A stretch of DNA of 5,683 bases, from positions 1 through 5,683 of the forward strand of contig JASHYZ010000130.1 in assembly GCA_030042795.1 (NCBI GenBank). Reading direction: 5' to 3'. The notes under the pieces are model-generated. The model worked only from the letters and a program-made list of their open reading frames with translations. It did not search any database and was not told the DNA's origin. Below are positions 1 to 5,605 of the stretch, piece by piece. The translations under genes were made by a program, and so were the position numbers. Origin of the DNA: Terriglobia bacterium. GTDB lineage: Bacteria; Acidobacteriota; Terriglobia; UBA7540. Position 1 is the stretch's first letter; the number at the start of each line of letters is the position of its first letter.

Positions 1-173
1 TCAATCCGGTGGAATACCTGTGGGGCTATTGGAAGCAACACGAACTACCCAACGTTTGCCCTCGGGACTACTGGGAGCTGGACGATCGAGCGAGACGGAC
101 GTTGAAACGCATTCGGCGTCGTCCGCGCATCTTGGCGGCGTGCTGGCAGCAATCCCATTTGGCGCTTGCCTGA
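1..173 (+). CDS. IS630-type transposase, C-terminal fragment (5' end outside window)
   Basis: The open frame is already running at base 3 and ends in TGA at 171-173, giving 56 residues that begin NPVEYLWGYWKQHELPN. The NPVE-x-x-W motif is the signature around the third acidic catalytic residue of IS630/Tc1-mariner DDE transposases, where the usual form is LNPIExxW; the E at residue 4 here would be that residue. The tail is basic (RARRTLKRIRRRP) and ends in QQSHLALA, as in this transposase group. The catalytic D-D part lies outside the window, so it cannot be said whether the element is intact. The gene converges on the anchored-protein gene, whose stop is 32 bp away, so the right end of the element must lie in or close to 174-204; I could not define its terminal repeat. 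Confidence 0.85.
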   Translation, partial: NPVEYLWGYWKQHELPNVCPRDYWELDDRARRTLKRIRRRPRILAACWQQSHLALA

Positions 174-204
174 ACTATATTATGCGAGACTCAATAGGAG
201 CCTC

Positions 205-993
205 TCAATATGGTTTTGGCTCGCTGCGTCCGCGGGTTTTTCGGCGTCGATGCCAGAAGTATCCGGCGAGGGGAACCAGCAGCGTGCTCCAAAGCCATTG
301 CCAGTTGCCGGCCACAAATCCGGTCACCACATCCACCGTCCGGACCCGTACGCGGATGATCTTGGTGAAAGTCTCCAATCGGCGGGGAGTCGAGGCGCCG
401 TTGCCCAGCTCGAGAACCGCCTCCAGATCCAACTGCAAGTCGAGGCTGCCGCTCTCAGTGGGGGTCACGGTCCAATCCCATTCCGTCGGCTGCGTGCCGC
501 TCACCGCTTGAGTCTGCGCACCCGTCGGGCTGATCTCAAAACCCTGGCCGGTGAGGGTAGCCTGCATCAGCGGCGAAACCTGGATGCTGGCGGTTTGCAC
601 GTTCTCCTGCGCGCCCAGCAGATTGTGTAATTGCTGGGCAAGCTGATCGGCGGTCGCCGCCGGCGACAGAATCACGCTGATGGGGTGGCTTTCGCCCTTG
701 AACATGGTGGGCGGCGGGTTGTAGGCAACCTCGCCGACGCGGAGTTGCGACAAAGCCTGATCGACAACGTTGAAGTCGATGGACGTTGGCGCAGCCCCGA
801 GGCGGCGGGGAGGGTTCGCGGGCGGCCTCTCCGAGCCGAGGGATGAGGTTCCGCCGGCGGACGGACGGGCTGGCGTGCCACTCTGGACGTTTCGCGGCGG
901 AGGGGCTTCTGCGCAGGAGGTAGAGAGCACGGCCAGGAGAAAAGAGGCCATGATTCGAGGCGTGAGGACCTGAAAAACTGTTTTGGGCGACAT
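205..993 (-). CDS. Secreted protein with C-terminal membrane anchor, function unknown
   Basis: The product is 262 residues. The N-terminus (K4, R13, then a hydrophobic run IMASFLLAVLSTSC) is a signal peptide. C27 sits in an imperfect lipobox (STSC), and a signal-peptidase-I-like AEA site follows at 28-30, so either processing is possible. Residues 28-70 are a Pro/Ala/Ser/Arg-rich linker. Residues 72-226 look like a beta-rich domain, with the phrases PTMFKGESHPISVILSP, TLTGQGFEISP and TEWDWTVTPTESG. Residues 229-247 (GNWQWLWSTLLVPLAGYFW) form one membrane helix followed by HRRRKTRGR, which predicts an outside domain and a short cytoplasmic tail. I recall this domain plus NWQWLW-LVPLAG anchor from uncharacterised bacterial proteins, but know no established function. 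The ATG at 993 is preferred because starting at M15 would remove the basic n-region of the signal peptide; no clear Shine-Dalgarno is visible. A mirror promoter at 1308-1336 could drive it through a long leader. Confidence 0.8.
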   Translation of the reverse strand: MSPKTVFQVLTPRIMASFLLAVLSTSCAEAPPPRNVQSGTPARPSAGGTSSLGSERPPANPPRRLGAAPTSIDFNVVDQALSQLRVGEVAYNPPPTMFKGESHPISVILSPAATADQLAQQLHNLLGAQENVQTASIQVSPLMQATLTGQGFEISPTGAQTQAVSGTQPTEWDWTVTPTESGSLDLQLDLEAVLELGNGASTPRRLETFTKIIRVRVRTVDVVTGFVAGNWQWLWSTLLVPLAGYFWHRRRKTRGRSEPKPY

Positions 994-1307
994 AGGGCAG
1001 CCCGTGTCTGCCCAAGTGCCACTGTCAAGCTAGGGACCGGACGGCGGGCGTCACGAGTGTATCCCAGCCCGGCGTTCACCGGCAACCGGAACCACGGGCG
1101 GTGGTGGGTCAATTGAGGTAGGGGCGGCAGAGACCGTTGCCTCCGCTACTACTGATAGCCTGAATTTCTCACCAAGATTTACAGGAACGCGAGACCCACA
1201 TCAATGGCGACTCGCTATTGCCGTCCTCACAATTCCTGTGATAAATAGTTCTGCGGCAGAAGCTCGGCTGAATCGTTCAGAGATACAAGTGAGGGGGCCT
1301 AACGAGA
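994..1307. other. Intergenic region, left part, no gene recognised
   Basis: This is the left part of the 475-bp gap between two divergent genes. I find no convincing ORF, tRNA or structured RNA in it. The only local structure noted is a widely spaced ACAGGAA/TTCCTGT pair near 1180-1240, which is too short to support a call. If the minus-strand promoter at 1308-1336 is real, this stretch is the roughly 300-nt 5' leader of the anchored-protein gene. Confidence 0.5.
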
Positions 1308-1336
1308 ACTATACAGAGCCCATTAAGTCGTGACAC
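1308..1336 (-). promoter_or_regulatory. Candidate minus-strand promoter, mirror image of the plus promoter
   Basis: Read on the minus strand, GTGTCA (1336-1331) is followed after exactly 17 nt by TATAGT (1313-1308). The -35-like hexamer lies inside the left arm of the palindrome, so it is necessarily identical to the one in the right arm; the -10 lies in the imperfectly mirrored flank. It points towards the anchored-protein gene starting at 993, about 300 bp downstream. The match is by consensus only. Confidence 0.35.
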
Positions 1337-1404
1337 ATGGTGCAGCGTGAAGGGCACGGCTTCAGCCGTGCCCTTCACGCTGCACCATGTGTCACGACTT
1401 AATG
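1321..1404. repeat. Perfect inverted repeat, 40-bp arms with 4-nt loop
   Basis: Left arm 1321-1360 (starting CATTAAGTCG, ending AGGGCACGGC) and right arm 1365-1404 are exact reverse complements around TTCA. Mirror symmetry continues imperfectly outside the arms, with 10 of 14 positions pairing between 1307-1320 and 1405-1418. As RNA it would form a very stable hairpin, but no T-tract follows, so it is not a standard terminator. The core AGGGCACGGC-TTCA-GCCGTGCCCT resembles a dispersed palindromic repeat that I associate from memory with acidobacterial genomes. It sits between divergent genes and contains the -35-like element of each candidate promoter. Confidence 0.95.
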
Positions 1405-1417
1405 CGTTCCGTATAAT
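1389..1417 (+). promoter_or_regulatory. Candidate promoter of the di-heme cytochrome gene
   Basis: A consensus TATAAT lies at 1412-1417, and GTGTCA (1389-1394, four of six matches to TTGACA) lies 17 nt upstream. A second TATAAT occurs at 1428-1433 but has no good -35 partner. Transcription from the first would begin near 1424, giving a leader of about 45 nt to the ATG at 1469. The -35 lies in the right arm of the 40-bp palindrome, so a DNA cruciform or a protein bound to the palindrome could affect it. Confidence 0.5.
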
Positions 1418-1468
1418 TGGTCGCTTCTATAATAATGACGGTCAGAGGCCGCTGCTACGGGGTGAGTT

Positions 1469-2893
1469 ATGCCACTACAGTCCAAGGTTGCTTCCAAAGT
1501 TTTTGGCGGAACTGTCGCTGCGGTTCTGGCGGCTTGCGTTTGCGCGGGAGGTCAAACGGCGCAAGGCCCGGTAGACCCCGGCGTTCGCGCCGGAGCGGCC
1601 GGCGCCGGAGGTCCGTTGCCGGGTCTGACGGCGGACGAAACCGTCTTCTTTCAGGATGGTCTTTCCCGGTTTCAGGACGTCGAGACCGTGACCGGAGGCA
1701 ACAACACCGGTCTCGGGCCTCGCTTCAACTCCGTTCAGTGCTTTTCCTGCCACTCGCAGCCAAGCGCCGGGGGTTCAAGCCCGGCGCAGAACCCGCTGAT
1801 CGCTGTTGCCACTCTTGATGGGGCAAAAAACACCGTGCCTTGGTTCATCACGGCGAATGGTCCGGTGCGCGAGGCGCGTTTCAAGCGGAATCCGGACGGA
1901 ACAAACGACGGCGAAGTACACGCCCTGTTCGTCATCACCGGCCGCAGTGACGCCGCAGGGTGCAACATCGCCCAACCCGACTTTCTGCCTGCCGGAAACC
2001 CGCTCACGGGCCGCGGCGGGAATCGGAACATCATCTTCCGCATTCCAACACCGGTTTTTGGCGCCGGACTCATCGAGGCCATCTCTGACTCCGCAATTCT
2101 GGCAAACCAACAGGCCAATCTCTCTCAGAAAAGGGCGCTGGGCATTTCCGGTCACGCCAACGCCCATCTGAGCGGCAACGCCAACATCAGCGCCAACGAC
2201 GGCACCATCACCCGCTTCGGATGGAAGGCCCAGAACAAGTCTCTCCTGATGTTTGCAGCCGAAGCCTACAACGTGGAGATGGGGATCTCCAACCAACTCT
2301 TCCCGCAAGAGCGCGACGAAACTCCAGGCTGCCTCTTCACGGCCACTCCCAACGATACCGTTAACTTCACCACTACTCCCACACCGAGCGCCAATACTAA
2401 TACGGCCGTCCTCTCCGACATCGAAGCCTTTGCTGACTTCATGCGGATGCTGGCTCCGCCCGCGCCAGCGCCTGAGACGCCGTCAACCGCGAAAGGACGG
2501 GCGCTCTTTGCTCAGGTCGGTTGTGTGCACTGCCATACGCCTTCGTTTACCACGGGCAAGATGATCGCCAGCGGTTCCTCGACGTCGCCAAGCGCGGCGC
2601 TCTCGAATCAACCGGTGAATCTTTACTCCGACATCCTGGTGCACCATATGGGCAAGGGTCTGGAAGATGGCATCACGCAAGGCAGCGCTGGCCCTGATGA
2701 GTTCCGCACGGCTCCGCTTTGGGGTGTCGGCCAGCGCATCTTCTTCCTTCACGACGGACGAACCAGCAACCTGGTAGAAGCGATCTCATTTCACAGGAGT
2801 CCCGGCAGCGAGGCAAACAAGGTGATTGAGCGCTTCGACCGACTCAGCACTTCGGAGAAGCAAGACGTGATCAATTTTTTGAGATCGCTGTGA
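1469..2893 (+). CDS. Di-heme oxidoreductase (DHOR/thiol oxidoreductase-like) c-type cytochrome
   Basis: The 474-residue product belongs by sequence to the di-heme oxidoreductase family, distantly related to MauG/CcpA-type di-heme peroxidases; the substrate of this member is unknown. Two heme-attachment motifs are visible: CFSCH (C91, C94, H95), preceded by the family phrase [10 protein letters not shown], and CVHCH (C352, C355, H356). Other family hallmarks are [16 protein letters not shown] (386-401), EFRTAPLWG (411-419) and [18 protein letters not shown] (425-442), which supply candidate distal ligands such as M394 and nearby histidines. The N-terminus has K6 and K10, a hydrophobic stretch and a canonical lipobox LAAC (20-23), so the mature protein is probably a lipid-anchored periplasmic cytochrome; cleavage by signal peptidase I is the alternative. 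A Gly/Ala/Pro linker (27-52) follows. The ATG is preceded by GGGGTGAG at 1459-1466, a fair ribosome-binding site. No imelysin partner, often seen with this family, is in the window. Confidence 0.93.
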   Translation: MPLQSKVASKVFGGTVAAVLAACVCAGGQTAQGPVDPGVRAGAAGAGGPLPGLTADETVFFQDGLSRFQDVETVTGGNNTGLGPRFNSVQCFSCHSQPSAGGSSPAQNPLIAVATLDGAKNTVPWFITANGPVREARFKRNPDGTNDGEVHALFVITGRSDAAGCNIAQPDFLPAGNPLTGRGGNRNIIFRIPTPVFGAGLIEAISDSAILANQQANLSQKRALGISGHANAHLSGNANISANDGTITRFGWKAQNKSLLMFAAEAYNVEMGISNQLFPQERDETPGCLFTATPNDTVNFTTTPTPSANTNTAVLSDIEAFADFMRMLAPPAPAPETPSTAKGRALFAQVGCVHCHTPSFTTGKMIASGSSTSPSAALSNQPVNLYSDILVHHMGKGLEDGITQGSAGPDEFRTAPLWGVGQRIFFLHDGRTSNLVEAISFHRSPGSEANKVIERFDRLSTSEKQDVINFLRSL

Positions 2894-2941
2894 ACGATAG
2901 CAAGCTACGGTCCCCAACAATTTGTGGCCGATAGGCCGCCG

Positions 2942-3088
2942 GCGACCTTCGCGCGTGATGCCGATGGGAACCACCTCGTACTTGGCTGGGTCGAGTGCCT
3001 TCAGCAGCGAAGCCGCTGAGATGAGTGACACCTCGTGCTCGCCGGAGCGGCCGCCGAACAAAACACCAAGTCGGATTCGCTTACTCAA
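2942..3088 (-). pseudogene. ddl: D-alanine-D-alanine ligase, N-terminal remnant only
   Basis: Starting at TTG 3088 the frame reads [20 protein letters not shown], followed by [14 protein letters not shown] and [15 protein letters not shown]. This is the conserved N-terminal part of Ddl, the cytoplasmic ATP-grasp ligase that makes D-Ala-D-Ala for peptidoglycan. Homology stops after about codon 49 (near 2942), where the family normally continues GRW; the frame then runs as unrelated sequence to a stop at 2786, antisense to the end of the cytochrome gene. The ATP-grasp central and C-terminal domains of the usual 310-370-residue enzyme are absent, so no ligase activity is possible. The start looks genuine: AGGGG (3098-3094) is 5 nt upstream of TTG, and TTGAGTAA overlaps the methyltransferase stop, implying former translational coupling. 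A functional copy must exist elsewhere in the genome. Confidence 0.85.
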
Positions 3089-3908
3089 GGCCGCCCCTGG
3101 CTTCGACCCGAAGCAAGGGCTGCTTCGTATATTGTTCGGGCAGCGAAACAATGGGCTCTGAGAGCTTCACGCCCGCTTGGCGGCGGCCGACGAGACGAAC
3201 GTAGCCCAAGAAGCCACCGCGATCGGCTTCAAGCGCCTTGATTTCCACCGTATTGTCAGGAAAATTCGCCTTGTGCCAGTCAAGCCAAACTTGCCAGCCA
3301 TCTGGCATAGAGTCGGCCACATCCACTTCCAGGATGCCCGTCCGCCCCCAATGCCGGCGCCACCAATCCGTCGAATGGAGGCACCACAGATCCTCAGTCC
3401 ACCACTCACGAAGATGCTCAGGAGGGCTGCCTTCGATTTCTTGCATCAACCCGGCGCCCGCAATTCCCACCGTGCCTCCGGGCTTCACGAAGCGAGCAAG
3501 GTAGTTGAGGTACAAGTCGTCCGTTCCGAAGTATGGGAAGCAATCGATGCACATAATGGCGTCAAAAAATTCTGCCGCGAAAGGCAGCGACCGCGCGTCC
3601 GCATGGATGGGGAATACGCTGTCTTCGACGCCGGCGTCCCGGATGCGCTGCAGATTCTCGGAGGCGCTGAACCACAGGTCAGTTGCCCACACCTGCACGC
3701 CGAATTCGCGGTGCAAGAAGATTGACGAGGCCGCTCGTCCGCAACCGAGATCCAGCACCCTCATCCCGGGCCGCAAGTCGAGCGCTGCGGCCAGCCACTC
3801 TGTCATCCAGAGCGCGTTAGCCCCGCCGCTGATGCTGGCAAGAATCCATTCGTGATTGTATTTTGCGGAGCGCGGAAACTGGCTCGGGAACGAGGGCACT
3901 GAACTCAT
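3081..3908 (-). CDS. Class I SAM-dependent methyltransferase, substrate unknown
   Basis: The 275-residue product carries a Rossmann-fold methyltransferase domain. SAM-binding motif I is [10 protein letters not shown] (51-60); D77 in WATDLW is the likely ribose-binding acidic residue; [21 protein letters not shown] (102-122) and [11 protein letters not shown] (141-151) are motifs II/III-like. Flanking phrases [20 protein letters not shown] (32-51) and [20 protein letters not shown] (197-216) match a soluble methyltransferase group I remember as broadly distributed, with unproven substrates. ATG 3908 is chosen because the 44 in-frame codons upstream translate a REP-like repeat (CHSEQSEES) rather than protein. 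There is only a weak GTGAG 7 nt before the start. Family similarity seems to end near YVRLVGRRQ (236-244), so the last ~30 residues look like an extension. It follows arginase by 168 bp and overlaps the ddl remnant start by 8 bp. Confidence 0.9.
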   Translation of the reverse strand: MSSVPSFPSQFPRSAKYNHEWILASISGGANALWMTEWLAAALDLRPGMRVLDLGCGRAASSIFLHREFGVQVWATDLWFSASENLQRIRDAGVEDSVFPIHADARSLPFAAEFFDAIMCIDCFPYFGTDDLYLNYLARFVKPGGTVGIAGAGLMQEIEGSPPEHLREWWTEDLWCLHSTDWWRRHWGRTGILEVDVADSMPDGWQVWLDWHKANFPDNTVEIKALEADRGGFLGYVRLVGRRQAGVKLSEPIVSLPEQYTKQPLLRVEARGGLE

Positions 3909-3952
3909 GGGGGATCTCACAAAGAACAGGCCGCGCAAAAACCTGTCCGGGC

Positions 3953-4037
3953 TGTCATTCCGAGGAGCGGCAGCGACGAGGAATCTCGCAGTGCCTATAT
4001 TTTCAGAGCGGGATTCCTCGCTCTGCTCGGAATGACA
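3953..4037. repeat. REP-like dispersed hairpin repeat (CHSEQSEES type)
   Basis: The outer arms TGTCATTCCGA (3953-3963) and TCGGAATGACA (4027-4037) are perfect reverse complements. Inner segments GAGGAATCTCGC (3978-3989 region) and GCGGGATTCCTC (4008-4019 region) pair almost perfectly, with an unequal bulge and a loop of roughly 18 nt. The spurious translations CHSEQSEES and CHSEERQRRGIS are a widely recognised sign of dispersed extragenic repeats wrongly called as genes. It lies between arginase and the methyltransferase on the same strand, where it could stabilise or partly terminate a shared transcript; no T-tract follows. Confidence 0.85.
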
Positions 4038-4076
4038 CAATTCCCAGCTGTTTCGCGCAGTCTGACAGCGACCGCC

Positions 4077-4982
4077 CTACAAAATCTTCTTCCCCAGTGC
4101 GGAGCTGACCAGTCCCACCGCAAGAGCGGCGGTGCGATTGAGCGTGTCAAGAATAGGATTCACTTCCACGATCTCGAGGGAAAGCATCCTCTTGCTGTCG
4201 GCGATAATCTCCATAGCGAGGTGAGCCTCGCGGAACGTTATTCCGCCGGGCACGGCCGTTCCCACGCCGGGCGCTTCGTCAGGGTCAACCACATCCATGT
4301 CAAGCGAGACTGCAAAGCCTTCGGTGTCGCTGGTTGCCAGGTCCACGCTTCTTTGCATAACGGTTCGCATTCCGAGCTCGTCGATGTCACGCATGGTAAA
4401 GACATTCACACCGCAGGCGCGAATTTGCCGGCGCTCGCGGGCGTCCACGTCCCGCACACCCACCAGGACGCAGTCCTTAGCGAGCAATTTGGGACCAAAG
4501 CCGAGAATCTGCGTCAAAGCCTCCGGGCCGAGGCCAAGCACTGACGCAAAGGGCATTCCGTGAATGTTGCCGCTGGGGCTCGACTCCGGGGTGTTCATAT
4601 CGCCATGCGCATCAATCCAGAGACAGCCAATCTTCTGCTTGCGATCGTGATACGGCTTGGCGACACCCGCCAACGTTCCGATCGCCATCGAGTGATCGCC
4701 GCCAAGCGACAGGGGAAAGTAACCGTCCTCCAGCGTCTGCGATACACGCTGCGCCACTTCCTGGCAGGTCTCAGCGATTTCGTTCAGATATTTGGCGCGC
4801 CGGTCACCGAAATGCTGCTCCTCGGGAATCTTTACGTGCACGTTGCCGGCGTCTTCAACCTGGTGGCCCAGGGCCTTCAGCGCCGAGTTCAGACCGGCGG
4901 CGCGAATGGCCGAAGGGCCCATGTCGACACCGCGCCGCTCCTGGCCGAGATCGAGCGGTACACCGAGAATTCGGATTTTCAT
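4077..4982 (-). CDS. rocF: Arginase (L-arginine to L-ornithine and urea)
   Basis: The 301-residue product is a full-length arginase/ureohydrolase, a cytoplasmic binuclear manganese enzyme (EC 3.5.3.1). Metal ligands are all visible: GGDHS (94-98, H97), DAHGD (124-128: D124, H126, D128) and SLDMDVVDP (226-234: D228, D230). SGNIHGMP (137-144) is the arginase-type substrate loop, which argues against agmatinase or formimidoylglutamase. GTAVPGGITFREA (241-253) and SLEIVEVNP (268-276), with E273 as the guanidinium-contacting glutamate, are also intact. ATG 4982 fits the family start MKIRILGVPLDLGQERRGVD; a TTG 42 nt upstream would add 14 non-family residues. No good Shine-Dalgarno precedes either start. 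The gene lies 66 bp downstream of the small ORF ending at 5049, so the two could be cotranscribed. No arginine-transport or ornithine-metabolism gene is adjacent. Confidence 0.95.
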   Translation of the reverse strand: MKIRILGVPLDLGQERRGVDMGPSAIRAAGLNSALKALGHQVEDAGNVHVKIPEEQHFGDRRAKYLNEIAETCQEVAQRVSQTLEDGYFPLSLGGDHSMAIGTLAGVAKPYHDRKQKIGCLWIDAHGDMNTPESSPSGNIHGMPFASVLGLGPEALTQILGFGPKLLAKDCVLVGVRDVDARERRQIRACGVNVFTMRDIDELGMRTVMQRSVDLATSDTEGFAVSLDMDVVDPDEAPGVGTAVPGGITFREAHLAMEIIADSKRMLSLEIVEVNPILDTLNRTAALAVGLVSSALGKKIL

Positions 4983-5048
4983 GAGCGACAGCGCGCCGAT
5001 TAGTAATTGGGCTTCCTTAATCAACTGTTAAACTTCAGCGCTCTAGTG

Positions 5049-5474
5049 TTAGAGAACACCCTTTTTTTCAGCCAAGTTGACGGCTTTCAACCCTGTGAGA
5101 AAAGCGTCTACCTTTGTTTTCAATAGGTTGACGGCTTCGTTCGGAACGTTGGGTTTCGTGCAAATCCCCTGCGGAATAGCCAGAGAGCCCAGCAAAAGGC
5201 CTAGGGTACACAGGGACGCTTGCCAGATCGTGGAGCGCGCCGACACCCCGTTTACTCTGAGGTAACACCACGTTTTCTGATCCTCCCGCTCAAACGTAAA
5301 TTGCTTGGCATCAATAACCTCTTGGCTTGACAAAAATAACTCTTTTGTTTTCAAGTATCTCTTGGCTTTGATCGTTGTGGGAAAATGTTTGCCCTTTGCT
5401 TTCAATAACCTCTTGGCTTCGTTCGGTACGTTAATCTCCACAAAATTATCGGTTCCTGCGTTCTCGGGAGGCAT
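5049..5474 (-). CDS. Small hypothetical protein with duplicated 33-residue Lys-rich motif
   Basis: The 141-residue frame matches no family I know. Residues 15-47 and 109-141 are related over 33 positions (15 identical), both starting NVPNEA and containing LLKxK and KA. Each 33-mer is itself two ~17-residue halves (EAKRLLKAKGKHF / KAKRYLKTKELF; EAVNLLKTKVDAF / KAVNLAEKKGVL), likely amphipathic helices. Between them lies a hydrophobic stretch STIWQASLCTLGLLLGSLAIPQG (81-103) that looks like a signal peptide or membrane helix. The C-terminal part could therefore be a separate small secreted protein starting at GTG near codon 77. Start ATG 5474 has no Shine-Dalgarno; the codons back to an in-frame TAG offer no alternative start. 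The frame is markedly more AT-rich than its neighbours, and one DNA repeat recurs out of frame, so coding status is uncertain. Confidence 0.4.
   Translation of the reverse strand: MPPENAGTDNFVEINVPNEAKRLLKAKGKHFPTTIKAKRYLKTKELFLSSQEVIDAKQFTFEREDQKTWCYLRVNGVSARSTIWQASLCTLGLLLGSLAIPQGICTKPNVPNEAVNLLKTKVDAFLTGLKAVNLAEKKGVL
5067..5138. repeat. Direct repeats, copies 1 and 2 of an AT-rich 25-bp motif
   Basis: Two copies of a motif of the form TTTCA-n-GTTGACGGCTT lie 51 bp apart; GTTGACGGC is exact at 5076-5084 and 5127-5135. They belong to the same family as the copies at 5311-5419. In the minus-strand ORF they encode the two half-repeats containing AVN. Confidence 0.75.
5311..5419. repeat. Direct repeats, copies 3 to 5 of the AT-rich motif
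   Basis: TCAATAACCTCTTGGCTT occurs exactly at 5311-5328 and 5402-5419 (18 of 18), with a close variant at 5351-5368 (15 of 18). Copies 4 and 5 are 51 bp apart, in phase with the ORF; copies 3 and 4 are 40 bp apart, so copy 3 is out of frame relative to the others. Confidence 0.85.
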
Positions 5475-5537
5475 CGCGATAACGACACTGGCAACTGCCG
5501 AATTAACCGAGGACCAGTCTGGACTGCCATGCCCATG

Positions 5538-5566
5538 AGCCTATCACAAGCCTAAGCCTTTGTCAA
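5538..5566 (-). promoter_or_regulatory. Candidate sigma-70-type promoter for the small ORF
   Basis: On the minus strand a perfect TTGACA (5566-5561) is followed by exactly 17 nt and TAGGCT (5543-5538), which keeps the T1, A2 and T6 positions of the -10. Transcription would start near 5531, about 57 nt before the ATG at 5474. This supports transcription of the repeat region and possibly the arginase downstream. Confidence 0.45.
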
Positions 5567-5584
5567 CAGAAATGCTGACGTGAT

Positions 5585-5605
5585 AACTAGCCATTGAAAC
5601 TAGCC
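5585..5605. repeat. Pair of 8-bp direct repeats upstream of the promoter
   Basis: AACTAGCC occurs at 5585-5592 and 5598-5605, a 13-bp period. On the minus strand this lies about 19-39 bp upstream of the -35 hexamer, a position where an activator could bind. This is positional inference only; the rest of the right end (5606-5683) shows no gene I can support. Confidence 0.4.

Noticed and set aside
186..204. Hairpin between the transposase and the anchored-protein gene as a terminator or IS end
   Set aside because: The 6-bp stem needs a G-U pair and has no T-tract; without the left end of the element the terminal repeat cannot be defined.
1000..1028. TTGACA on the minus strand at 1028-1023 as promoter of the anchored-protein gene
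   Set aside because: No -10-like hexamer occurs at 16-18 bp spacing, and the start site would fall almost on the ATG.
3863..4108. ORFs whose peptides contain CHSEERQRRGIS or CHSEQSEES
   Set aside because: These are translations of a REP-like hairpin repeat, not proteins; the same reason moves the methyltransferase start to 3908.
5041..5054. Stem-loop CTCTA-GTGT-TAGAG with a T-run nearby at 5062-5068, as a terminator
   Set aside because: The stem is only 5 bp, the T-run is separated by several bases and lies on the strand with no upstream gene; the minus-strand ORF stop sits inside the stem.
5067..5419. CRISPR array or plasmid iterons
   Set aside because: Repeats are degenerate, spacing is irregular (51, 191, 40, 51 bp), there are no unique spacers of uniform length, and no cas or rep gene is nearby.
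5305..5538. Plus-strand 77-residue ORF antisense to the small hypothetical gene
   Set aside because: It has no ribosome-binding site or recognisable motif; its sequence is the complement of the repeat array and the promoter evidence favours the minus strand.
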